From the NCBI GenBank assembly GCA_019911965.1, contig JAIOJF010000042.1, forward strand, positions 159,202 through 223,201: a stretch of 64,000 nucleotides of DNA, given 5' to 3'. The notes under the pieces are model-generated. The model was not told the DNA's origin. It searched no databases and saw only the letters and a list, made by a program, of their open reading frames with translations. This DNA comes from Paracoccaceae bacterium (GTDB lineage Bacteria; Pseudomonadota; Alphaproteobacteria; Rhodobacterales; Rhodobacteraceae). Shown piece after piece: positions 1-9,805 of the stretch (position 1 is the stretch's first letter; each line of letters opens with the position of its first letter). The position numbers were made by a program, and so were the translations under genes.

Positions 1-59
1 AGATATTCGCCGTTATAGTCCTGACGGCCCTGCACCGCCGTCGCCTGATGAATGCTCAT
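1..59 (-). CDS. N-terminal start of a gene cut by the left edge
   Basis: On the reverse strand an ATG at 59 is preceded by a good ribosome binding site (GGAGGG, about 6 bases upstream) and opens a frame with no stop up to the window edge. It begins MSIHQATAVQGRQDYNGEY. Only 19 codons are visible and I do not recognise the family. It lies 87 bp downstream of sdhE on the same strand and could belong to that operon. The call rests on the Shine-Dalgarno sequence and the open frame only. Confidence 0.5.
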   Translation of the reverse strand, partial: MSIHQATAVQGRQDYNGEY

Positions 60-146
60 GAAGCCCTCCGCCAAAATCCGTTGACGGAGACCCTGACCGA
101 TCAGGTGCAAATAACTGGTTAAGCGGTTGCAAAAAATCGCTTTCGC

Positions 147-401
147 CTAGGAATCGCCCAGGATGATGGCGGAAATCGCTGCATATTGCGGGGGAACCGG
201 CAATTGCCCGGACAGCCATTGATAGAGGTCCTGGTCGTTTTCCTCCAGCAGGCGCTCGTAATCGTCCAGCGCCTGTGCGCCCAGCGCCGCCAGTCCGGTA
301 TCCGAGAACGGCCCGAGGATCAGGTCCATTTCCTTGGTGCCACGCCGCCAGGATCGCATTTTCAAACGCTTCAGCCGGATATCCGGGGTTTCGGTGCTCA
401 T
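147..401 (-). CDS. sdhE: Succinate dehydrogenase assembly factor 2 (SdhE/YgfY family)
   Basis: An 84-residue acidic protein of the usual SdhE size. Near the N-terminus it has the family hallmark RLKRLKMRSWRRGTKEMD, containing the SxRRGxxEMD signature, followed by helices with ALDDYERLLEENDQDLYQWL. SdhE proteins promote covalent FAD attachment to the SdhA flavoprotein subunit of succinate dehydrogenase (and of fumarate reductase) in the cytoplasm; the conserved RGxxE patch contacts the flavoprotein. The start codon overlaps the stop of the upstream ROK kinase gene (ATGA), so the two are translationally coupled. That neighbour has no obvious link to respiration. Identity is clear from motif and length; the role is inferred from the family. 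Confidence 0.9.
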   Translation of the reverse strand: MSTETPDIRLKRLKMRSWRRGTKEMDLILGPFSDTGLAALGAQALDDYERLLEENDQDLYQWLSGQLPVPPQYAAISAIILGDS

Positions 402-1315
402 TCCTCAGCCTCCCATAATCGCGCCGCGCCGCGCACGCCGGAACTGTCGCCCCAATGCGCACGCACGACGCGGATCGTCACGCGGTCATCGGGTGCCGCG
501 AAGATGTGGCGCGCAATCAGGCCCGGCAGGTCCTCCGCCAGGCCCGGCAGGTTCGACACGCCGCCACCCAGCACAATCATGGCGGGATCGACGATGTTGA
601 CGATACTGCCCAGCGCGCGTGCCAGTCGTTCCCTGTAACGGGCCAGTGCCGCGCTGGCTGCCTTGTCACCCGCCCTGGCCAGTTCGACAACCTCTTCAAC
701 CCGCTCCAGTGACTGGCCGCCATTGGCCAAATGGTCACGTAGCAAGGCCGGGCCGGACAGCCAGGTTTCGTTGCATCCCGAACGGCCGCAGAAACAGGCC
801 GCCCCGGCAACGGCCCCGCCGGCCAGCGGCACATGCCCCCATTCGCCGCCAAGACCATGCGCGCCGACAACGATCCGCCCGCCGATCACCAGCCCGCCGC
901 CTACCCCGGTGCCGAGGATCACCGCGAATAACGGGTCGGCCCCCGCGCCCGCGCCATCACGCGCTTCCGACAGGGCCAGGCAATTGGCGTCGTTGGCGAT
1001 GCGGACAGGGCGGTCCAGCGCCGCCGCGATGTCGCTGTGGAACGGCTGGCCGTTGATCCAGGTGGAATTGGCGTTGCGCACCAGCCCGGTTGCAGGCGAG
1101 ACCGAACCGGGAATGCCGATGCCGAGTCGCTGGCAGGCCAGCCCGCTTCTGGCCTCCAGTGTGGCGACCAGTTGCTTGATCGTGGTCAGCGTTGCGGCGT
1201 AACTGCCGGGGATTGTGGGCAAGCGGTGGCGCAGCGCCTCGGAGCCATCCGCCAGCAGAACCACGCCTTCGGTCTTGGTGCCGCCAAGATCAATGCCGAA
1301 CAGCGCCCCGTTCAT
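398..1315 (-). CDS. ROK-family sugar kinase
   Basis: A 305-residue member of the ROK (repressor, ORF, kinase) family. The phosphate-binding motif DLGGTKTEG is at residues 9-17. The catalytic Asp region reads NDANCLALSE, followed by GTGVGGGLVIGG. The ROK zinc site is present as a Gly-His pair after GLGGEW and then CFCGRSGCNETW, matching CxCGxxGCxE. No N-terminal DNA-binding domain is present, so this is a kinase and not a repressor. Likely substrates for proteins of this type are fructose, glucose or N-acetylglucosamine; the sequence alone does not decide. The gene starts 7 bp after the upstream HTH regulator gene and its stop overlaps the sdhE start, giving a compact three-gene operon. Confidence 0.88.
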   Translation of the reverse strand: MNGALFGIDLGGTKTEGVVLLADGSEALRHRLPTIPGSYAATLTTIKQLVATLEARSGLACQRLGIGIPGSVSPATGLVRNANSTWINGQPFHSDIAAALDRPVRIANDANCLALSEARDGAGAGADPLFAVILGTGVGGGLVIGGRIVVGAHGLGGEWGHVPLAGGAVAGAACFCGRSGCNETWLSGPALLRDHLANGGQSLERVEEVVELARAGDKAASAALARYRERLARALGSIVNIVDPAMIVLGGGVSNLPGLAEDLPGLIARHIFAAPDDRVTIRVVRAHWGDSSGVRGAARLWEAEE

Positions 1316-1322
1316 TGCCCGT

Positions 1323-1727
1323 TCACTGCCCGCGCGATTTCACCAGCCGGCCTTCCAGCTTCAACAGATGGTCGTGCAGGCGCTTGGCCTCGCGCCGGAT
1401 GGCGCGGCATTCCGCCAGAAGCTGGTCTTCCTCCATCGGGGGCACGAAATCCTCGGCCCAGGGGTCGTTCACGCCCTCGCCTGAGCCGGTCAGCAGCCAG
1501 ACGATCGATACGTTCAAGATCCCGGCCATGATATGCAGACGATTGGCACGGGGCTCCGAAACGTCGTCTTCCCAGGCGCGCAGGGTCTTCAGCTTGACCC
1601 CCAGCCGTTCCGCCAGCTCCTCCTGCTTCAGCCCGGCGGCGCGGCGCGCGGCGGCGACCCGGTCGCCAAACGTGGATGAATCTTCACTGAAATAGCTGTT
1701 GTCGTCGGCGGAATCCGTGTCGGGCAT
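1323..1727 (-). CDS. XRE-family helix-turn-helix regulator
   Basis: A 134-residue protein with a Cro/C1-type helix-turn-helix at about residues 20-75 (DRVAAARRAAGLKQEELAERLG, then KLKTLRAWEDDVSEPRANRL). After it come the segment SIVWLLTGSGEG, often seen in alphaproteobacterial XRE proteins, and a basic helical tail (about 90-134) likely to mediate oligomerisation. I chose the ATG at 1727 because AGAGG lies just upstream; an in-frame start at 1814 would add 29 poorly conserved-looking Arg-rich residues. It is the first gene of the operon with the ROK kinase and sdhE and is divergent from the aminotransferase gene. Its target is unknown; autoregulation through the 99-bp divergent region is a reasonable guess. 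Confidence 0.85.
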   Translation of the reverse strand: MPDTDSADDNSYFSEDSSTFGDRVAAARRAAGLKQEELAERLGVKLKTLRAWEDDVSEPRANRLHIMAGILNVSIVWLLTGSGEGVNDPWAEDFVPPMEEDQLLAECRAIRREAKRLHDHLLKLEGRLVKSRGQ

Positions 1728-1826
1728 AATGGCCTCTTTGCTTTCTCGTCGCCCGGTTTTCCGAGCTTGATTGCGGTTTCGCGGCACCCTAAGACATGGG
1801 CGCGGGACATGCAAACGGGGGCTTAG

Positions 1827-3029
<1,203 letters not shown>

Positions 3030-3048
3030 ACCAATAGAAGGCGGGATC

Positions 3049-3450
3049 ATGGCCGGGCTTCAGAACCTCTATTTCAGGGTACGCGACAACGGCGCGGCGG
3101 TGTTTCGCGTCGATACCGAAAACCGCCAGCGCCGGCTGGACCTGGAACAAATCGCGATTGCCAATACCAATAACGGCCAGATCAAGCCGCATGGCGACGC
3201 CCCGCCAACGCCCGACGAAATGGCCGAGATCGAGGCCTGGATGGCTGCGCGCAAACAGGTGCTGGAAGACCGCGCCATCGACGATATCTTCCGCGCCATC
3301 GATTATCTGAACCTGACCGCGCACTGGGCACAGACCAAGGCCAGCGACGAGGACCTGGAACAATTCACCGACGCCCTGCTGATGGCGATGCACGATCTGC
3401 GCGCCGTGCTGGTGCGCAAGAAATCCGACCGGCTGCTGAAGAACGACTGA
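3049..3450 (+). CDS. Conserved protein of unknown function
   Basis: A 133-residue soluble acidic protein beginning MAGLQNLYFRVRDNGAAVFRVD. No signal peptide or membrane segment is visible. The middle part (about 55-110) is helical with DEMAEIEAWMAARKQVLEDRAIDDIFRAIDYLN, and the C-terminus is basic (VRKKSDRLLKND). I chose the ATG at 3049, preceded by GAAGGCGGG; an upstream in-frame extension overlaps the aminotransferase and has no support. I do not recognise a family. Spacing suggests co-transcription with the aminotransferase upstream and the secreted protein downstream. Confidence 0.75.
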   Translation: MAGLQNLYFRVRDNGAAVFRVDTENRQRRLDLEQIAIANTNNGQIKPHGDAPPTPDEMAEIEAWMAARKQVLEDRAIDDIFRAIDYLNLTAHWAQTKASDEDLEQFTDALLMAMHDLRAVLVRKKSDRLLKND

Positions 3451-3486
3451 CCGCAGCGCTGCTCGAAGGATCAAGGGACCGGACCC

Positions 3487-4341
3487 ATGCAGATCATACG
3501 CATCGCCCTCGCGGCCCTGGCCCTGTCGGGCCTGACCCTGCCGGTGCAGGCGGATCAGGCGGGCATTACCGACATCACCGCCCTGTTCACCACCTTTGAC
3601 GGGGCCACCGGCATTCCGCTGCCCAAGGATACCGGGCGCGATTTTGAACGCATCGTCGGCGATACCTGCAACCCGCCCGCCGATCCCCTGATCGAGGGCA
3701 GCCTGCAGGGCGGGCTGATCGGCATGGCGCTCGATTTCGCCTTCAGCGAGATACAGGAGGGCCAGAAGGCGCTGGATGACAGCTTCACCCGCTCCTATTT
3801 CGCCAACAAGAACATCGCCGCTCTGGACATTCCCGTCGGTCAGGCCCGCTGCATTGCCATTGCCCGCCTGCAGATCGATGCAGACCGGCGGATCCGGGGA
3901 TATTATTCGCTGCACGTCCTTGCGCTGGTGCGCGACAGCGAACATGCTTTCGTGGTGCGTCCGCTTTATCTGCACACGCCGGTTCTGAAGAACAAGGTGC
4001 CTGCGTCAGGCCTGCCGAAGGCGGATGCGGCGATCAGCGTCAGTTTCGTGTTCATCGACAAGGCGCTGGACGAGGTTACGGTGACGCGCGAGTTCTCGGT
4101 GCAGGACTACGCCACCGGCAAGGATGCCGGGCCGCATGTCTTTGCGCTGTCGGCGGCCATCGGCGCGGCGGGCGGCTATCACGATTTCGAGGACAGCGCC
4201 TATTTGCCCTATCACGCCGGCCGGCCGGTCTCGATCGCCATCGCCGTTACCGAAACCGGCGAGCGTTCCGGCGGGCTGGCGCGCCTGTTCCGCCTGAACG
4301 CCGTGGCGATGCGCGACAGCCTGAAACAGGCCATCCGCTGA
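3487..4341 (+). CDS. Secreted protein of unknown function
   Basis: A 284-residue protein with a clear Sec signal peptide (MQIIRIALAALALSGLTLPVQADQ, cleavage likely after VQA). The mature part has two cysteines (about residues 56 and 119: DTCNPP and QARCIAIARL) that could form a periplasmic disulfide. No catalytic motif is evident, and no further membrane segment is seen, so a soluble periplasmic protein is likely. It sits between a small cytosolic gene and an MFS exporter; spacing (36 bp upstream, 66 bp downstream) is compatible with an operon. Function unknown. Confidence 0.75.
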   Translation: MQIIRIALAALALSGLTLPVQADQAGITDITALFTTFDGATGIPLPKDTGRDFERIVGDTCNPPADPLIEGSLQGGLIGMALDFAFSEIQEGQKALDDSFTRSYFANKNIAALDIPVGQARCIAIARLQIDADRRIRGYYSLHVLALVRDSEHAFVVRPLYLHTPVLKNKVPASGLPKADAAISVSFVFIDKALDEVTVTREFSVQDYATGKDAGPHVFALSAAIGAAGGYHDFEDSAYLPYHAGRPVSIAIAVTETGERSGGLARLFRLNAVAMRDSLKQAIR

Positions 4342-5901
<1,560 letters not shown>

Positions 5902-5906
5902 GCGGC

Positions 5907-6368
5907 CTATAGCGGCAGGCTGGTGGTCGACTTGATCTCCTCCATCGACAGCAGGGCGGTCACGTTGAAAATACGCACCTCGGATATCAGCGCCTGGTAA
6001 AACTCGTCATAGGCGCGTGCATTGCGCACCCGGACCTTCAGGATATAGTCGATATCGCCCGCCAGCCTGTGCGCCTCAAGCACTTCGGGGCGATCACGCA
6101 GGGTCTTCAGAAACCGTGCCTGCCAGTCGGCCTCGTGTTCGGAGGTGCGGATCAGCACGAAGAAACAGGCCTCCAGCCCCAGCGCCTCGGGATCGAGGAT
6201 CATCGTCTGGCCCCGGATCACCCCCGCCTTGCGCAATTTGCGGATGCGATTCCATACCGGCGTCTTGGACGAGCCGATTTTTCCGGCGATTTCATCCAGG
6301 GACTGGCCGGCATCGGCCTGAAGTTCGGAAAGGATTTTCCTGTCTGTTTCGTCAAGTCGGACTGCCAT
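5907..6368 (-). CDS. Lrp/AsnC-family transcriptional regulator
   Basis: A 153-residue Lrp/AsnC protein of standard length. The N-terminal winged helix-turn-helix (about 4-60) contains LDETDRKILSELQADAGQSLDEIAGKIGSSKTPVWNRIRKL. The C-terminal RAM/effector domain (about 70-145) shows AHRLAGDIDYILKVRVRNARAYDEFYQ. In many Rhodobacterales an Lrp protein of this kind stands divergent from the sulfate-assimilation (cys) operon. Here it is divergent from a stand-alone half-domain of sulfite/nitrite reductase followed by fpr. The 155-bp region between them carries two matching inverted repeats (6395-6410 and 6454-6469) that are good candidate binding sites. The effector ligand cannot be read from sequence. 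Confidence 0.9.
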   Translation of the reverse strand: MAVRLDETDRKILSELQADAGQSLDEIAGKIGSSKTPVWNRIRKLRKAGVIRGQTMILDPEALGLEACFFVLIRTSEHEADWQARFLKTLRDRPEVLEAHRLAGDIDYILKVRVRNARAYDEFYQALISEVRIFNVTALLSMEEIKSTTSLPL

Positions 6369-6394
6369 TTCGGGTATTCCACCTTTTGCGGGAG

Positions 6395-6410
6395 CATTTC
6401 ACTGGAAATG
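6395..6410. promoter_or_regulatory. Candidate Lrp-type operator, copy 1
   Basis: Perfect 6-bp inverted repeat CATTTC-ACTG-GAAATG in the divergent region between the Lrp gene and the half-sulfite-reductase gene. It shares the core ATTTC-N4-GAAAT with the second copy at 6454-6469; the centres are 59 bp apart. Operator role is inferred from symmetry and position. Confidence 0.5.
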
Positions 6411-6453
6411 GTCAGTACCGGAACAACATCCTTATTTGAAGCGGGATCTGGTA

Positions 6454-6469
6454 AATTTCTTGGGAAATT
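6454..6469. promoter_or_regulatory. Candidate Lrp-type operator, copy 2
   Basis: Perfect 6-bp inverted repeat AATTTC-TTGG-GAAATT, same core and same 4-base spacer as the copy at 6395-6410. It ends 54 bp before the start of the downstream gene, so a bound regulator would be close to that promoter. Confidence 0.5.
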
Positions 6470-6523
6470 GTTCTATTAGTCGGCAAGAAACACCGAAGCA
6501 AGTCCGTTCCAAGGAAAACGATC

Positions 6524-7063
6524 ATGCCGCTGGATATTCTGTCGATCACTTCCGCGCCCGAAACCCGCGCCGCCGCCAATCCCGAAACGCTGGTCGATGC
6601 GCCGTTTCTGCGCGCCGTTGCCGATCTCGCCGATGACCGTGGCGATGCCCGCTTCACCCCCGGTGCCGGGGTGCTGTTCGACCGCCCGCTGACGCGCGAC
6701 GAACGCCGCGCCCTGCCCGAGCCGGGCGATATCGCGCCGCGCTACCTGGATCTGCCGGTTGACCGCCATCGCCGTGCACTGGCGCAGCACCCTGAATTTG
6801 CGGGTCTGGTGGCGAAATACACGATCCCGCATTACCGCGCGGGGTATCGCATGGTCATCATCCCGCTGACCCGGCCGCTGAGTGCTGCCGATCTGCGCCT
6901 GATCGCAGATGCCGGCGAGACCTTCGGCCACGGCACGATCCGGCTGACTGCAGATGTCTCCATCCGCCTGCCGAACGTGCCCGAAGCGCTGCTGCGCCCG
7001 CTATTTGCCGCCCTGACGCGCGGCGGGCTTTACGATGCGGTGCCGCAGAAAATGGCGGCCTGA
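6524..7063 (+). CDS. Stand-alone nitrite/sulfite reductase ferredoxin-like half-domain protein
   Basis: A 179-residue protein. Its C-terminal half (about 95-172) matches the ferredoxin-like half-domain of siroheme nitrite/sulfite reductases: IPHYRAGYRMVIIPLTRPLSA, then LIADAGETFGHGTIRLTADVSIRL and LLRPLFAALTRGGLYD. The N-terminal half resembles the poorly conserved lead-in of that family. The 4Fe-4S cysteines and the rest of the catalytic two-repeat enzyme are absent, so it cannot reduce sulfite by itself. Position between an Lrp gene and fpr is where related bacteria carry cysG, a DUF2849 gene, cysI, cysH and a DUF934 gene. It could be a remnant of cysI or a repurposed small electron-transfer or scaffold protein. 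The frame is intact with a plausible RBS (AAGGAA), which argues against a dead gene. Confidence 0.75.
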   Translation: MPLDILSITSAPETRAAANPETLVDAPFLRAVADLADDRGDARFTPGAGVLFDRPLTRDERRALPEPGDIAPRYLDLPVDRHRRALAQHPEFAGLVAKYTIPHYRAGYRMVIIPLTRPLSAADLRLIADAGETFGHGTIRLTADVSIRLPNVPEALLRPLFAALTRGGLYDAVPQKMAA

Positions 7064-7108
7064 CCGTCGGCCACCCGCACTTGCGCCAATTTGACTGACT
7101 GGATTATC

Positions 7109-7138
7109 CGGTCCGGGATACGTATATACCCCGGACCG
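7109..7138. repeat. 9-bp inverted repeat upstream of fpr
   Basis: CGGTCCGGG at 7109-7117 and CCCGGACCG at 7130-7138 form a perfect stem around an AT-rich 12-base loop. It lies 33 bp before the fpr start. It could be an operator, or a hairpin ending the preceding transcript; there is no T-tract. Confidence 0.45.
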
Positions 7139-7170
7139 ACAGTCAGCCACGGGCGGAAGTAGACGAATTC

Positions 7171-7989
7171 ATGAATGATCTCAGCAAGCTCCGGACCGGG
7201 GCCGATACCAAGGCGGCGCGGCTGCCGGACGCGCAGATTGTCACTTCGGTGCATCACTGGAACGAACGGTTGTTCTCGTTCCGGGTCACACGCCCGCAAA
7301 GCCTGCGATTCCGTTCCGGCGAGTTTCTGATGATCGGCCTGATGGATGACAATGACCGCCCCTTGCTCAGGGCCTATTCCATCGCCTCGCCGAACTGGGC
7401 CGAGGAGCTTGAGTTTTATTCGATCAAGGTGCCTGATGGCCCGCTGACCTCGCGGCTTCAGCATATCAAGCCGGGCGATCAGATCATCATCCGCCCCAAA
7501 CCCGTGGGTTCGCTGGTGATCGACGCGCTGTTGCCGGGCAAGCGGCTGTATCTGATCGCGACCGGCACCGGGGTGGCACCCTTCGCCTCGCTGGTGCGCG
7601 ACCCGGAAGTTTACGAGAAATTCGATCAGGTGATCCTGACCCATACCACGCGATCAAGCTCGGCGCTGGATTTCTCGCGCGATCTGGTGGCCGATATCCT
7701 GGCCGACGAGACCCTGTCCGAGATCGCCGGTGGCAACCTGTGGTATTACCCGACGACGACGCGCGAAGAGACCGTCAAGATGGGCCGCATCACCGACAAG
7801 ATCACCAGCGGCGAGTTGTTCCGCGATCTGGAGGTGCCGCCGTTCGATCCTGCGGTTGACCGGGTGATGATCTGCGGCTCGATGGGGCTGAACCTGGACA
7901 TGAAGGCGATTCTGGAAGCCGCCGGCCTGCGCGAAGGCGCCAATTCCGAGCCGGGAGAATATGTGCTGGAAAAGGCCTTTGTCGGCTGA
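7171..7989 (+). CDS. fpr: Ferredoxin/flavodoxin-NADP+ reductase
   Basis: A 272-residue FAD-dependent ferredoxin-NADP reductase of the bacterial Fpr (subclass I) type. The FAD-binding domain shows RAYSIASPNW (the RxYS motif) and the NADP domain shows LIATGTGVAPFASLVRD and MICGSMGLNLDMK. The C-terminus ends EYVLEKAFVG, typical of the alphaproteobacterial enzymes, where residues after the usual aromatic end contact FAD. It moves electrons between NADPH and ferredoxin or flavodoxin in the cytoplasm, for oxidative stress defence or for sulfite reduction. In related genomes it closes the cys operon; here it follows the lone half-domain gene by 107 bp, with its own inverted repeat upstream and two AT-rich hairpins after it. 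Confidence 0.93.
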   Translation: MNDLSKLRTGADTKAARLPDAQIVTSVHHWNERLFSFRVTRPQSLRFRSGEFLMIGLMDDNDRPLLRAYSIASPNWAEELEFYSIKVPDGPLTSRLQHIKPGDQIIIRPKPVGSLVIDALLPGKRLYLIATGTGVAPFASLVRDPEVYEKFDQVILTHTTRSSSALDFSRDLVADILADETLSEIAGGNLWYYPTTTREETVKMGRITDKITSGELFRDLEVPPFDPAVDRVMICGSMGLNLDMKAILEAAGLREGANSEPGEYVLEKAFVG

Positions 7990-8034
7990 GAACCGAATGC
8001 GGGCGACACATCGGCGCGGTCCCGGGCGCTGGCC

Positions 8035-8056
8035 AAAATTTTTCAGGAAAAATTTT
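8035..8056. terminator. AT-rich hairpin between convergent genes
   Basis: Perfect 9-bp inverted repeat AAAATTTTT-CAGG-AAAAATTTT located 46 bp after the fpr stop. With the hairpin at 8063-8086 it separates the convergent fpr and arsC-like genes; a bidirectional terminator role is inferred. The stem has no GC pairs, so it may be weak. Confidence 0.45.
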
Positions 8057-8062
8057 CGCACC

Positions 8063-8086
8063 GCAGGATTTTCTTAAAAATCCTGC
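8063..8086. terminator. 10-bp hairpin overlapping the arsC-like stop codon
   Basis: GCAGGATTTT (8063-8072) and AAAATCCTGC (8077-8086) pair perfectly around CTTA. The stop codon of the reverse-strand arsC-like gene lies in the loop. The mixed GC/AT stem could end transcription from both sides. Confidence 0.5.
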
Positions 8087-8415
8087 TTGTCCAGTGCCGC
8101 AATCGTCGCCTTGGTCCAGCCGGCCAGCCAGGTCTCGCCGGTGGCGATCAGGGGCCGCTTCATCAGCGACGGATGCGCAATCACCGCCTCGACCAGCGGC
8201 AGGGCGCGATCCGCCTCGGACATGCCGCGCCAGGTGTATGACGCGCGGTTGATCAGCCTGTCGCCCAGCACCAGATGCGCCGCTTCCAGCACCTCGCGCG
8301 TGATCCCGTCATCGCGGACATCGCGGAACTCCGCCGCGTGGCCCATCGCTGCCAGTCCCGCAAGGGCTTTCTGGCAGGTTGAACACTTGGTCAATCCATA
8401 AACCGTCAGTTTCAT
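8074..8415 (-). CDS. ArsC/Spx-family (arsenate reductase-like) protein
   Basis: A 113-residue thioredoxin-fold protein of the ArsC/YffB/Spx family. The N-terminal beta strand and redox motif read KLTVYGLTKCSTCQKALAGL, a CxxC with the family's single essential Cys, followed by FRDVRDDGITREVL. The arginine region MKRPLIATGETWLAGW corresponds to the conserved RP-cis-proline segment. Most members of this YffB-like group are not true arsenate reductases, and no ars genes are nearby, so the physiological substrate is unknown. I chose the ATG at 8415, seven bases after GGAGGG; a GTG two codons earlier is less well placed. Confidence 0.85.
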   Translation of the reverse strand: MKLTVYGLTKCSTCQKALAGLAAMGHAAEFRDVRDDGITREVLEAAHLVLGDRLINRASYTWRGMSEADRALPLVEAVIAHPSLMKRPLIATGETWLAGWTKATIAALDKQDF

Positions 8416-8623
8416 CGCCACCCTCCGGACCTTTCGCCGCTACCAAATGCTGCATGCCGCAAACCGGGCCGCCTTGGCAAGCCGGTCGCGCCCAAAGCCA
8501 CCTGCACGCCCCCGCCAGCCTTAAAATCCCGGCTATTGCCAATCGTGAAGTTCCAAATCCGCAAAGTCGGGGTATTGTAAGGCCCATCAACAACAAGAAT
8601 CAGCAAACCATCAGGGGAAAACA

Positions 8624-9640
8624 ATGTTGAACTGGAAAACACTGGCCATTGCGGCAACCGCCGTCACTTTCGCGGGCGAAGCCCTGGCAACCGAATGGAA
8701 TGTCTCGGTCTGGGGCAAGCGCCGCGCCTTCACCGAGCATATCGAGAAGATCGCCGAACTGGTCAGCGCCAAGACCAATGGCGGCTTCACCATGAATATC
8801 AGCTATGGCGGTCTGTCCAAGAATACCGAGAACCTGGACGGCATCTCGATCGGTGCCTTCGAGATGGCGCAGATCTGCGCCGGCTATCACGAGGACAAGA
8901 ACCCGACCCTGACGGTGCTGGAACTGCCGTTCCTGGGCGTGTCGACCTTTGCCCAGGAGGTCGCGGTCTCGAACGCGCTTTATGCGCATCCCGCCGTGCA
9001 GGCCGACCTGGCGCGCTGGAACGCGATGCTGCTGATGCCCTCGCCGATGCCGCAATACAATATCGTCGGACGCGGCGAGCCGCGCGATACACTGGAGAAG
9101 ATGGCCGGTATGCGGGTACGTGCGACCGGCGGTCTGGGCGAGGCGTTCCGCACCATCGGCGCGGTGCCGACTTCGGTAACCGCAACCGAAGCCTATAACG
9201 CGATGGAAAGCGGCGTGGTCGATACCGTCGCCTTCGCACCGCACGCGCATCTGTCCTTCCGCACCGTCGATCAGGCCACCTGGTGGACCGAGAACCTCAA
9301 TCCCGGCACCGTCAACTGCCCGGTCGTGGTCAATACCGATGCCTTCGCGGCCCTGTCGGATGACGAGCGCGCCGCGCTGGTCGGATCGGTCGACGAGGCG
9401 ATTGCCTATTACGTCGACTATTACAACAACGAGACGATGACCAAATGGGACAAGGCGCTGGCGGAAAAGAACGTCGTGCGGGTCAACCTGTCGGACGAGG
9501 AAATCGCCAAGTTCCGTACCAGTGCCGCCGGTCCGGCGCGTGATGCCTGGATCGCCAAGATGGATGCCGCCGGTATCCCCGGCCAGGAGCTTTACGATCT
9601 GGTGATGGCGGCGCTCGACAAGGCCAAGGCGTCCAACTAG
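8624..9640 (+). CDS. TRAP transporter substrate-binding protein (DctP family)
   Basis: A 338-residue periplasmic protein with a signal peptide (MLNWKTLAIAATAVTFAGEALA). The family arginine that usually binds the ligand carboxylate is in GMRVRATGGLGEAF, followed by SVTATEAYNAMESGVVD and the large C-terminal helices. It captures a small organic acid and delivers it to the QM permease encoded downstream. The ligand cannot be read out; the co-transcribed aminotransferase suggests an amino or keto acid. Start is supported by GGGGA upstream. Two strong hairpins separate it from the permease genes. Confidence 0.9.
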   Translation: MLNWKTLAIAATAVTFAGEALATEWNVSVWGKRRAFTEHIEKIAELVSAKTNGGFTMNISYGGLSKNTENLDGISIGAFEMAQICAGYHEDKNPTLTVLELPFLGVSTFAQEVAVSNALYAHPAVQADLARWNAMLLMPSPMPQYNIVGRGEPRDTLEKMAGMRVRATGGLGEAFRTIGAVPTSVTATEAYNAMESGVVDTVAFAPHAHLSFRTVDQATWWTENLNPGTVNCPVVVNTDAFAALSDDERAALVGSVDEAIAYYVDYYNNETMTKWDKALAEKNVVRVNLSDEEIAKFRTSAAGPARDAWIAKMDAAGIPGQELYDLVMAALDKAKASN

Positions 9641-9664
9641 GGGCGTTTCGGCAGTTTTTGGCAA

Positions 9665-9701
9665 TGTCGCCCGGTGCGAAAGAAATTTGCGCCGGGCGAC
9701 A
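9665..9701. other. mRNA stem-loop 1 in the TRAP P-Q gap
   Basis: TGTCGCCCGG (9665-9674) pairs perfectly with CCGGGCGACA (9692-9701) around a 17-base loop, 24 bp after the binding-protein stop. With the next hairpin it could stabilise the upstream transcript end so that binding protein is made in excess over permease. Confidence 0.5.
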
Positions 9702-9743
9702 CGCCGATTTGCGCTTCGGTGTGATGCGCAGGCCCTGCCCGAC

Positions 9744-9767
9744 CCGGCCCCTGTTCGCGGGGGCCGG
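9744..9767. other. mRNA stem-loop 2 in the TRAP P-Q gap
   Basis: CCGGCCCC (9744-9751) pairs perfectly with GGGGCCGG (9760-9767) around an 8-base loop. There is no T-tract, so partial termination or transcript protection is more likely than full termination. Confidence 0.5.
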
Positions 9768-9805
9768 TGCATTTCCCCCTACCCAATCCCGAAAGGAAGC
9801 CGCTC

